Shown here piece after piece: positions 42,439 through 52,599 of a DNA stretch of 64,000 nucleotides; the first letter of the stretch is position 1, and every line of letters starts with the position of its first letter. The notes under the pieces were generated by a model. The model was not told where the DNA came from and ran no database searches. It saw only the letters and a program-made list of their open reading frames with translations. Source of the DNA: Salvia splendens (lineage: Eukaryota > Streptophyta > Magnoliopsida > Lamiales > Lamiaceae); NCBI RefSeq assembly GCF_004379255.2, contig NC_056033.1, positions 24,048,209-24,112,208 of the forward strand. Direction: 5' to 3'. Both the position numbers and the translations under genes were made by a program.

Positions 42439-43624
42439 GACTAAAGTCCCAAAATGGTCCTTAACATATTGCGTTTTTTTGATTTTGGTCAAAAACATTA
42501 TCTTTTGAATTATTCGGTCCCTCACATTTGAAATCAGATCACATTTGGTCCATTTTGGACGGTTCCGTCAAATTTTTTACGGTTTTAATTACCGGGTCAC
42601 AAATCCGTCACTAATTGGGAGAAATTGATCCGTCACTAATCTGTCACTAATTGGGAGAAATTGATCCGTCACTAATCCCAAAATATTGCATAAACTCCAT
42701 AAATAATTTACTATTCATCAATTTTTAAATGGCGGCCCTCCAAATCCTTCCACTCCCTCGATTACCTCGATTAGTGACGGATTTGAAAAATGAAGAGGTC
42801 ATCTTCACCATCGTCGACTACCTCAATTCCGCCTCCTCCAAATCCTTCTCCGCCACCTCCAAATCCTTCCACTTCATCGAATCCCGCCACTGCAAAACCC
42901 TCCGTCGCTACCGCCGCATCCGCGATTTCAGAAACTGCCCTAGTGCCGACGACGGCGTGATCTCCGCCGCCGCGGAGGCCTACTACGTGACGCTGAGATC
43001 TGTGGATCTGTCGAGATCGAGGCTCTTCACGCATGCGGCGCTGTCGCTGCTGGCCGCGAAATGCGGGGGGCTGGTGGAGCTGGATTTGAGCAATGCGACG
43101 GAGCTGAGGGATGCGGCGGCGGAGGCTGTGGCAGAGGCTAGGAATTTGGAGAAGCTGTGGATGGGGAGGTGCCGGTTGGTGTCGGATATTGGGGTTGGGT
43201 GCATTGCTGTTGGATGTAAAAAGCTGAAGCTGCTTTCTTTGAAATGGTGTGTTACAATCACTTATCTTGGTGCTGGATTGCTTGCTAATAAATGCACTCT
43301 CCTTTGTGCTTTGGGACCAAAATCAAAATCAGTTTTTTCTCGACTAAAGTCCAAAAATGGTCATTTATTCTGGCATATACCATAAATCCATTTTGTGACG
43401 GATTTGTGACGGATTAGTGACGGGTCAGTTTCTCCTAGTTAGTGACAGATTAGTGACGGATTTGTGACCCGGTAATTAACACCGTCAAATATTTGACGGA
43501 ACCGTCCAAAATGGACCAAATGTGATCCGATTTCAAATGTGAGGGACCGAATAATTCAAAAAATAATGTTTTGGACCAAAATAAAAAAACGCAATATGTT
43601 AAGGACCATTTTGGAACTTTAGTC
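42439..43624. mobile_element. Pack-MULE (Mutator-like element carrying a gene fragment)
   Basis: 1186 bp with long terminal inverted repeats of about 240 bp (42439-42700 and 43385-43624), starting GACTAAAGT and reading AAAATGGTCC in both. The flanks are TTTTAAAA at 42431-42438 and 43625-43632 (8-9 bp, palindromic). The inverted repeats contain several GTGACGGATT/AATCCGTCAC units. The interior is an F-box/LRR gene fragment. There is no transposase. Confidence 0.88.
42729..43385 (+). CDS. F-box/LRR-repeat gene fragment captured by the Pack-MULE
   Basis: 218 codons, GC-rich unlike the surrounding DNA. The N-terminus has an F-box-like pattern (EVIFTIVDYL, SFSATSKSFHFIESRH). Leucine-rich repeats follow (LRSVDLSRSRLFTHAALSLL, LVELDLSNATELRDAAAEAV, LEKLWMGRCRLVSDIGVGCI, LKLLSLKWCV), close in style to plant F-box/LRR protein 3 of SCF ubiquitin ligases. 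The last 25 codons after about 43300 are transposon sequence, including an internal copy of the terminal motif GACTAAAGTCC. The product would be a truncated F-box protein with few repeats. It is open throughout, so expression as a chimeric protein is possible but unproven. Confidence 0.75.
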   Translation: MAALQILPLPRLPRLVTDLKNEEVIFTIVDYLNSASSKSFSATSKSFHFIESRHCKTLRRYRRIRDFRNCPSADDGVISAAAEAYYVTLRSVDLSRSRLFTHAALSLLAAKCGGLVELDLSNATELRDAAAEAVAEARNLEKLWMGRCRLVSDIGVGCIAVGCKKLKLLSLKWCVTITYLGAGLLANKCTLLCALGPKSKSVFSRLKSKNGHLFWHIP

Positions 43625-43686
43625 TTTTAAAAATGAAATAGTGTAAATTCTAGTAAATCATTGTTTCGTTTAATATTTCTATTTTA

Positions 43687-43889
43687 CTTCCTAATATGGA
43701 CAATTGGGTCGACACGTGAATTAATGCACAATTAGTTAAATAAGAGAGAAAAAGAAAAAGTGATTATAGTATTGTTAGTGGAGAATGATACTCATCTTAT
43801 TAGAGAGATGGAAAATTACCAAAAATAGAAGTAGATAATTTTATGTGACATCCAAAATGGAAATTTTCATTTTTATATGACGGAAGGAA
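43687..43889. mobile_element. Stowaway-type MITE
   Basis: CTTCCTAATATGGAC after TA and TATGACGGAAGG before TA; a decayed copy, about 200 bp. Confidence 0.55.
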
Positions 43890-44160
43890 TTATTTTAGAA
43901 AACTTTCTTTTTAAAGTTTTTATTTTATTTCAATAACCTTTTTATTCATTCAATACTAAAATCTGTTTTATCCTAAAGAATGATCTCCAGTTCGGTTTTA
44001 TTTTTATTTTTATCTTTTTCAACTTACGAAACATGACAGCAAAATTTCCATCATAGCTTGTCAAATAGCTGGAAATTTAGTCTGCCTCGACTATGTACAC
44101 AAAATGTAGGCAACGAATAGGCACCTATAATAGCATAAAGCAAAAGATTTTCATTGGAAT

Positions 44161-44764
44161 GAGATCCTCTGCAGTGTAACAAAACACAGCATTTGCTGCT
44201 GTGCTCTAAACGCTGAAAATTATGAATAAAACGCTGACCTCTTTACTTTCTTTTCAATATGATTTTTTTTATTGTTACTGATTCCTCATTTTATGCATTT
44301 GATTATATCTAAGCCCTACTTAATTGCTTTTTTATGATATTTTAAAGTTTTATTGTGGATCACTTTTTTATTTATACATAATATTATAAAATTTAATTAG
44401 ATTCCTAATTATCATATTTATACGCATTAATTATCATATCAGATTATAACCATGATTTATTTTTTAATATTTTTATCAATTTAGTTTTTAAAATACTTTT
44501 TTTCTTTAAAATCTCAAAGCTAATGATTTTATCTTAGAGTAATAATTTCTCCTTCGAATCAGTAACTGAAATCTTATTTTTGAATTATATTTAAATGCAT
44601 AAAATAAGGAATCTTGCAAATCTACATTAAAATGTTAATTAAAACGTAAAAAATATTTTAAAAAATCATAATAAAAGCAAAGAGTCGCGTTTTGTTCATT
44701 ATTTACTGCGTTTAGAGCACAGCAGCAAATGCTGTGTTTTGTTACACTGCAGAGGATCTCATCC
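44161..44764. mobile_element. 0.6 kb inverted-repeat element, possibly Mutator-type MITE
   Basis: Terminal inverted repeats of about 60 bp begin GAGATCCTCTGCAGTG and include CAGCATTTGCTGCTGTG. The interior is very AT-rich with no ORF. The target duplication is unclear. Confidence 0.7.
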
Positions 44765-44920
44765 CATTTTCATTACCACAATTTCTGCATTTTGAGCACA
44801 GTTGGGGCTATATTGAAGAAAGTGGGAAGATTCCTCGTTAATTTGTTTAAAAATCATCCTCAAATTGTGTGTTCGAACAATTGAACAATCCGAATTACCG
44901 TAGAAAGGCAACAAATTATA

Positions 44921-45126
44921 CTCCCTCCATGCATAAAAATAAGGACTTTGAGAATAGCATATGTTTCAACACAAAATTAGTAAAGTATGAAAGAAAAAAG
45001 AAAGTGATTGAAATATTGTTATGAAAAATGAGACCGGAAAGAGAAACTTGCCAAAAGTAGAAGGTGACTAATTTTGTTGAGACTCCAAAATGGAAAAGGA
45101 AGACTACTTTTATGGGACGTGAGAAG
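44921..45126. mobile_element. Stowaway-type MITE
   Basis: CTCCCTCCATGCATAA after TA and TTATGGGACGTGAGAAG before TA. Confidence 0.7.
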
Positions 45127-45139
45127 TATTTATGAACTA

Positions 45140-45400
45140 CTCCCTCCATCCCGGCTAAGATGACAAATTTCTTAGTCGACAAGGGAATTTAAGAGTTGTT
45201 TGTTAATGTGATTAATTGAAGTGACAAATAGCGTGTGAAAGAATAAAATGAAGAGAGAAAGAAAGTTGAATATTTAACTAAAAAAAGAAAAAAAAAATAG
45301 TTAGATGTATTAATTGGAGAGAGAAAATGATCAAAAATAGAAATATGTGAATCTTGATTGGGGTCATCTAAAATAATTAAACTGGGCAAGTCAAATGTTT
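45140..45400. mobile_element. Stowaway-type MITE, right end decayed
   Basis: CTCCCTCCATCCCGGC after TA, 13 bp from the previous MITE. The right terminus is not well preserved. Confidence 0.55.
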
Positions 45401-45712
45401 ACTTATGGGTCCTTTCTCATCATCCAACATAGTCCATCTAAAACGTACATCATCTGTGTCTCTCCACCATTCTCAGCACGAACCAAGCCTTCTCGATATC
45501 GATAATACTTCATTAGCACCAAAAACATTCTTAAATCCTCTGTAGCTTAAGTAACCGGCGTCGCCTCTCAAGAGTGGACGTTGGAAGCATATCCGAGGTT
45601 CACCCGTTTACTCATCTCTGAAGATGGCAAGGAGACTGATTTAGACGAGCATCTCGTTTTAAAGCAACAAACATTGTCCTCCTATAGTTGAAGAGTAGGA
45701 GCTCCCATTTCT
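45401..45712. other. Stretch downstream of the UBP24-like pseudogene
   Basis: No gene recognised. It is the expected 3' untranslated region of the minus-strand UBP24-like gene. Confidence 0.4.
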
Positions 45713-46053
45713 TCTATAATTGCTTGTAGAAGAGAACATAAGCCTGTTCATGCAAAACTTTGCTCGTGCTGATGGTAGTAAGGGATGCATCATCAAAACG
45801 CAGCCACTGGACATCAGCAGGCCTTTCGATGCTTCCCTCCCATGATGTCTTACGGTGGCAACAAGTTCATATCTGTATATATACAAGTCATACGATAACT
45901 CTCCTTTTCGAATTGCCTTTTCATGCATTCGGTGCTACCGAAGAAGAACATAAAAGCTTGCACAATTATCACCTCTTAAAATTGAACTTTTGGATATTTT
46001 GTTCAATGGCATCGATGACAAAAAGGGTAACACGCAGAGGGAATCATACTAGA

Positions 46054-46176
46054 GGCGTTTCATTTTCTGCACTTATTTTAGAAAATAACTAATACATAGT
46101 TAAAGTGGAGAAAAAGTTAATTAAGAGAGAGAACCGTGCAGAAAATGAAATGCAAGGCAGAACGGAGGTAGTACTA
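46054..46176. mobile_element. Possible half MITE in a UBP24 intron
   Basis: CATTTTCTGCAC near 46058 faces GTGCAGAAAATG near 46128, followed by AACGGAGGTAGTAC. These are MITE-like features without a clean left end. Confidence 0.4.
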
Positions 46177-46793
46177 ATATTAAAAGAAGGTATCTGTGAC
46201 TTTGTTTAATAGTTAAATTCTTTTCCTATCAAAATATCTCCTTCACATAAGATTTATATACAGTAATCATCAAGATTCAAGGCAGAAGAGCCCTAAAATG
46301 TGTTTGGTATTCAGACATTTTGAATTCAATAATCAAGATTTGGCCACGCATATTTTCTTATTTCAATTGGATGTTCACAATTATGATTAACAGGAAGCCT
46401 GTGAAGGATTCAGAGAAATGTTACCTCCACATTAGAGGAGACAATCAGATCACGGCTCAATGCAAGGTCAAGAGGGAAATGTACAGGCTTGTGCAGTTTA
46501 GTGCTACCATAGCTAAAACGCTTCAGGTGTAGGATCATAATCTTCGGAATTGTTTTTATGTTGATAAACTTCCTGGCAGCAACAACCCCAACCTGAGATT
46601 TCATGATATATTGTCACCATGAATAAAGGCACAACATGAATAGCAAGTCAACCTACTTTTCCTGCTGTTGTTGCTCGGTACTCATCAAGTGTTTCTGGGG
46701 TAGAAAATAAACGAAGAGCGTCTTCAATAGTTCGAATAACTTCACCAGAGATATGTAGAAGAAATGGCTCGACTGTGACAGAAGCCTTGTTGC

Positions 46794-47591
46794 CTGACAA
46801 TAATATCCTCTATTAGAATGCTTAAAACTGTAAACAAAGATGTTTTGATTGCTTATTCAACTATGCAAAACCAATACAGCACCCACAAAACATGGACATC
46901 CCAACTTCTGTTACTCCATTAGCCGTGCAAGAAGTAAGCTGTTGTACGAAAGATGGTTATCTTATGAAATACATAAGATGGTAGAATTGAATCCAACAAA
47001 TATTTGATGAACTTCAAAATTCAAGAAATGTTATGTTGCAGCCTTCGGCAGATCCTACAATGACTGACGTTTACCATCAGACTTGTTTGTGCATCATTTG
47101 GAAAGCAAATGACCTAACCAATATGTAAAAATATACATACTTTGGTGAATGCTTCGTTCACCATACAAGGATTAATGATTTTTGTACCATTGGTATAGAT
47201 CTGATCTCTATATTACTTTTTCATTCCACTTCTACTTTGCAAAACAAATACTGAAAGCACATCCAGATCTATAAAATCATTGAACACGAAATGTAATTCT
47301 ACATCTTGCAATCCTACCTATCATGAATGTCTCCAGACTTCCATATCCAATCACCAAATTCCCAAGGAATGGAATTTGACAAGCCTTCCAAGATGTGAAT
47401 CCTATAGATCCTAGATGGTTGGTTAATGGGAATACTGCTTAACTTGTACACTCTTAAATTACATCACTAAATGAAGTACCACCACACTAAAGGACATCAA
47501 GAGATGAAGGGCATGATGCATGCCTGACTTACACTCAGCTACAAGAAAGCCAAAAATAACAAAATTAAAACAATTGAGCCATATTATAATA
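46794..47591. other. UBP24 intron sequence
   Basis: Ordinary AT-rich intron. I see no gene or repeat. Confidence 0.4.
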
Positions 47592-47989
47592 CTCCCTCCA
47601 TCCCAATATTCATGGAATGTATTCTATTTTGGGTTGTCCCATGTAACATAGCCTATTGCTTTTTTAGTACAGTTCATTACTCACGCATCTTTAAATAATA
47701 CTCCCTATGTCCAACTCAAAATGACACATTTTACTTTTTGAGATGTCCCACCCAAAGTGACACATTTCTAAAAATGGACACTCTTCATACTAGATTCTCT
47801 CTCCTACTTTATTCTATCTCCACTCTTAACATAGTAAACAACAAATTAAAATCCCATGCCGAAAAGAAATGTCCCGCTTTGAATGGGATGAAGGGGGTAT
47901 ATATTACTTACTCACCTTTATACCAATGTCAACTCTCCTAAATACATGTGGCTAAAAGAAATAGACTATGAATATTGGGACAGAGGGAG
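47592..47989. mobile_element. Stowaway-type MITE (outer)
   Basis: CTCCCTCCATCCCAATATTC after TA and GAATATTGGGACAGAGGGAG before TA. The ends match well, but the unit is 398 bp because another MITE sits inside it. Confidence 0.85.
47701..47897. mobile_element. Stowaway-type MITE (nested)
   Basis: CTCCCTATGTCCAACTCAAA and GAATGGGATGAAGGGGG, flanked by TA, inside the MITE 47592-47989. Confidence 0.75.
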
Positions 47990-48560
47990 TAGTGACTAAG
48001 AATTACACAAAACACAGACAAGGATGAAGAATTCAGGACAAGATTCTTTAAATCAATTGAACACATCAATATCAAAACAAACAATTAGAACAGTGTTTTG
48101 ATCTCAGCAACCTGAGGCTACCAGGTGGCTCAAAACTACACCAATTAAGAGTTAACTAACATGCATCCAAGTCTGAGGAACTTTCCGAGACTAACTAAAT
48201 TTCAGGGTGCTTCATTGTGACAATTTTGTTCTGAGAAGAACATTCTTCCAGTGAAGCAATACTACTAGTAACAATGTGAGGTGATTGCAGTCAATAATCA
48301 ATATTCAGTTACATTACATTGCATCGTAATGAGCAATGTTATGGATGGCGTATGGCGGCTTACGGCGGTAAGCCAAAAAACCGCCACAGGGATATGGCGT
48401 AGCGGTATGGCGGGAAATAAATTAATTAATAAAATATTAGTAATATATGTATAGATAAATTAAAAAAATAAAAAATAATAAAAAATATAAATATCAACTA
48501 CTAAAACAGTTAGTAAAGCATAAAGTCATAAGCAATTATATATCATGCCTATAATAATAA

Positions 48561-50220
48561 GGACCCGTTTGATAGCATAGAGATACCAAGATAAGGTTTT
48601 GTATCCATGTATTTCCATTCATTTGGTAACAAAGATACTTCTATCTCATGGCCCGTGTTAACACGCTAAGCCTGACTAGGCCAACTATTTCCCTCATTTA
48701 TGTATCTCACCAAATTGGTGAGATATGGAACTATTCAACCTTGTTTTCCTCGCTGCCCTTCATTCCATTTCTACCACCGCCCCATATCCTATCACCCATG
48801 GCAACACTCTAGCTGAAGGCGGTGGGCCTTCTGACGGTGCACTGCCGACTCGATCTAAGACCAAGCAATTTTTCTTCTCTCCTTCGATGTGTACGATGGT
48901 GGTTGTCTCCGGCGGTAGTGAGGGCGTCTCTCAACGGCCGCCGTCGCACCATCTTTTCCCGCCGTCGAGCTTTGAGGCAGTGATATTGCAATTCTAGATC
49001 TGCCTGAGCCTTTTCATCTATGTGTTGGGTCCTTCGCCAGAGGCAGTGAATAACAACGGCTATGGCTCCTCATTGGTGCTCTGTTTTCTTCCAGAACCGA
49101 GCATCTACAACTGAATTATTGACGAGATGAACAATTTATCAATTCATCAATTGTTGTAAGCTTCTTCATACAGGTTTCTTCTTCTAAGTTTTGAATTCAG
49201 TATTTTTTTAATTGATTGCTGCTCGATGGAAGATTTTGATATTGTTGGCATGGTTTATGCAATTTGGTAGTAGTTGAATTGAGAATTTAGTGATTTTGGG
49301 CGGAAATTGAAGTTTTGTTGTTCATTCAAAATTTACTTTTAAGGCTAAACCTGTTAATTATGTAGCATCTTTGTACATTATTTACCTTTTAGCTTTGAGG
49401 CGAATTAAATTCAAGCTTTTGTTGTTGCTCAAGATGGTTAGCTAAATGGATGTAGGGATTCAAACTGTTGAAGCAGTTCTTATGCAATGAAGAATGTTAG
49501 AATCAGTTTATTGCTAGGGTCAAAATACTAACTTCATTCATTAGAATGCAGAAGAAGAAGCACATAACATATTCATAATATTTTGGGTGAAAATGAAAGA
49601 TTATATGCAGAATGAGATTTATAATAGACCTTGAATTCGTACTAATAGGTTTGTTAAAATGGTAATTTGGGAGGATGCTGACACCTGCTTCGAGAGGCAG
49701 CAACAAGAAAAGGAAATGTTGTGGCTTCAAGCAGAGTAATGAGCAGCGATTGAGGCGGCCACTTGCAGAGAAAGAAGATGGTCTAACGAGCGAAAGGCGA
49801 GCAAGGAAAGAAGATGGACTGATGCTAAGGATGATCCTATGGCTAAGGCTGAAGCTGAGGTTTTGAAATAGAATGCTTGAGCCTGGGAACAAATACATAG
49901 TCTATCCTAGCTTCCATGATTTGTATAATCACTTTGATTTTGTGCTATCCTTTGTTCTTTTCATGTGATTGTTACATGTACTTTGGAATGTCAAAAATTC
50001 AAATTGTTGAATTGATATAAACATATGCATATTACATATTATTAAGAACAAAGGCAACAATGTCTTTTCAGTTGTATATATGACATAATCTTAGTTATTA
50101 TTTTATCTATCAAACAAATAGTATAAAATCTTTTTCTTGTCCTAATCCTAAGTTCGGCCCTCATTTGTTATTAAGAGTTACATATCTTGTTATATCCTAA
50201 CTGTGCTATCAAACATACCC
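48561..50220. mobile_element. PIF/Harbinger-like element nested in the hAT-like element
   Basis: Terminal repeats GGACCCGTTTGATAGCA and, inverted, GGGTATGTTTGATAGCA. Flanked by TAA at 48558-48560 and 50221-50223, the 3 bp duplication of this superfamily. 1660 bp. Small open frames (48725-48997, 49503-49898) have no recognisable transposase or Myb motif. Confidence 0.75.
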
Positions 50221-50373
50221 TAAGTCTTAGTTCAACCATTAAAATATAAAGTCATCATCATAATATATAATAAAATCTAAATTAAAACCATCCTCAATCA
50301 TCATCCTCCCCAACATCATTATGTAGAAATATGACCTCCGACGGGGAGCGTTGACTGGGGGCAGGCGCTGACT

Positions 50374-50398
50374 GGGGGGGGGGGGGGGGGGGGGGGCT
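50374..50398. repeat. Poly-G run
   Basis: About 25 consecutive G on the + strand inside the hAT-like element. It could form a G-quadruplex; the length may also be a sequencing or assembly artefact. Confidence 0.7.
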
Positions 50399-52190
50399 GA
50401 CCGGCGAAGAGGGGGCGACGTCGTTTGGTGTAGGTAGGGTTTTTTTGGAGGTTGGCGCAGCTAGGGTATTTGGGAGTGAATCTGATTCTAATTTTTTATT
50501 AATTGGGTCGGGTTTGAGGGTAAAATAAATTTGGGCCGTCTTATTTGCTAATTGGGCTTAGGATTGGGGGCAGCCCAATCAAAACTGACGCCATGGCGCC
50601 TGCGGCAAATGGCAGTCGGCATTAAAAAGTTTCATGGCAGCGTATCGCTATGGCGTTTTTCTTGAAACCCGCCATGCAATGGCGCCACGGAGGCGCCATA
50701 GCCGATATTTAATAACATTGGTAATGAGCAAATAGCATAACCATGAAAGTGCAGAAAATCATCATGTAACTTACCTTTTGCCTTCACAGTACTCTGCAGC
50801 TGTCCACCAAAAATTGATCTGAGCTCTGAAGGAAAGACACTGTGTTCTTGTCACTGCAGATTTATTCTTTCGGCCAACTGTCTCCCACTCGTCATCTTCC
50901 GATGTGGAAATCAGAGTTGGATTCCTTTCATCCAAGTGGGACTTCCCTCCAAGCTTTAGCAATCCATCATGCATTTGATCCATAATAAAGCTCAAAAACT
51001 CTTGCGCATCCTCTTGCCTGAGAAGAAAATTAGGTACATTAAGTTATATAGAAGTAGATTTAGAATTAAAAACAGTCCCAGCTGCACAAAATAGCATATG
51101 ACATTTCATCTATACCTTCCTATGCAAGGATACTAGATTTCATCCACAAACTATAATCTATTTCGTGAGGATAATAATACTTCACAATGAATTTCTTGGT
51201 GGTAACGTCTTGGCACACATGACACATCATAACATAAAACTCAACTCTGAGAAAAAAACATCCAAAATAAGAAATAAAAGAAGAGTGAGACAGATAACCA
51301 GACCTAGGCCTGCGGCCTGCCTGAAGTACTACATGATACATCAGGGGTAACTTTTCTCAATGCCACTTCAAACATTGTAGGGTTACGTTAAAAGGCCTGC
51401 CAACTTCAATTTCAACCTTATCTTTCTTCTTATTATTGGTTCCACCAACCACGTCAAATTCACCAATGAACTCAGCAAATGCAGTTAATGTTGGATAGCC
51501 AACCTAAGAATAGGAATTAAAACTACTCAATGATTGGACTGTCGAAAACATCCACTTGCTATTGCGGTACTACAACATAAGATTTGACATTTTAAACAGC
51601 AAACCTTTGGAATGTTCCGCTTTCTCAATCCTAGTAAAAGCTGAATAAATGGAAAACATGCCAAAAGTGCTTGCAATGTTGCATTCAGGAAACACAAATT
51701 CCCAGAGTTTATCAAGCCTCGAGGTGTTATACCCTGAGCATCTGTCTTCAGATGAGCCACCTTATCATGAGTTTTAACGGTAGCATCATTCACAGTTCCA
51801 TTCAACTTTATGCCTTCATCATAATGATTTCCATCCTTCTCGTCATTATCATCTAACACTTGTACAGCTCGAAAGTTACTGCCCTTCTGGTTGGTATAGG
51901 TATATGGGGGTGTATCTCCACCTCCAGCGGAAAAACCAACCTTTGTCTCACGTATATCACTAATGCTACCAAACATCACTCCCAGATTTGGGAGATTGGC
52001 TGTCGTTTCTTTCCTTTTTTCAGGTTTATGGGGATTGGAAGGTTTTTTCGTCAGCAGAGAACAGGTTTCATCCTCAGAAAAGGATCCAAAAAGCAACACC
52101 TGCACAAGAAAGCAGTACATACATTATTAGCCATAGAAAAGGCCAACACAAAAAAACCAAAACTAGGGTATTGTAGCCTATATAAGCAAA

Positions 52191-52412
52191 CTTTCCATCC
52201 CAACTAAACTAAGTGAGTCGTATTCCTTTTTTGGGATGTACCAACTAAGTTGAGTCATTTCCTTTTTTGACAAAAAACATAATATCCAATCAATTTTACT
52301 TTATTCCATCACCTATTTAACTCTCTCTTTATCTTTTCTCTCTTATTTTTCAACACAAATTTCTTAATCTCGGTGCCCAAAAGTTGACTCAACTTAGTTG
52401 GGACGGAGTGAG
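52191..52412. mobile_element. Stowaway-type MITE upstream of UBP24 exon
   Basis: CATCCCAACTAAACTAAG at the left and CTTAGTTGGGACGGAGTGAG at the right before TA; about 220 bp. Confidence 0.7.
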
Positions 52413-52599
52413 TATTTTAGTTTCGCACACAAACTTCGAAAGTTGTTAATAATACATTAACTTAAAGATTGCCGTGATTGTTCCACGATTTAAATTTCAC
52501 CCAAATTGAATCTGACATATGGAATATGGAATGTTGAACATCTTGCAACTCCTCAATTTCAAGTCCAAAACTTGCAAAGGCATTTCTATGTAACTAAAA

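Larger units (their letters stand above)
48334..50720. mobile_element. hAT-like non-autonomous element in a UBP24 intron
   Basis: Perfect 8 bp target duplication GTAATGAG (48326-48333 and 50721-50728). Termini CAATGTTAT and its inverse ATAACATTG. Both ends hold many GGCGTATGGCGG / CGCCATA-type subterminal repeats, as in the hAT element of MEI1 intron 3. No transposase is recognisable, and the interior is mostly another element. Confidence 0.85.
45713..52099 (-). pseudogene. UBP24: UBP24-like ubiquitin-specific protease gene, decayed
   Basis: Exons seen on the minus strand: 51605-52099 (catalytic Cys box GLINSGNLCFLNATLQALLA), about 51303-51503, 50775-51017 (QEDAQEFLSFIMDQMHDGLL), 46657-46793, 46425-46592 ([19 protein letters not shown]) and 45713-45872 (YELVATVRHHGR, then QWLRFDDAS in another frame). 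This family removes ubiquitin from proteins by a Cys/His/Asp protease. Lesions: an apparent 5 bp insertion near 51382-51386, a 2 bp frameshift after TRTQ in the 50775-51017 exon, and a frame change between SKG and ADVQWLRF that removes the catalytic His box. The phase at the last splice is also inconsistent. The first exon was not found; a MULE and an LTR element lie upstream. Large intron 46794-50774 is full of transposons. Confidence 0.85.

Noticed and set aside
48725..48997. 90-codon ORF as a Harbinger transposase or Myb-like protein
   Set aside because: No DDE or SANT motif; it is too short and low in complexity to support a call.
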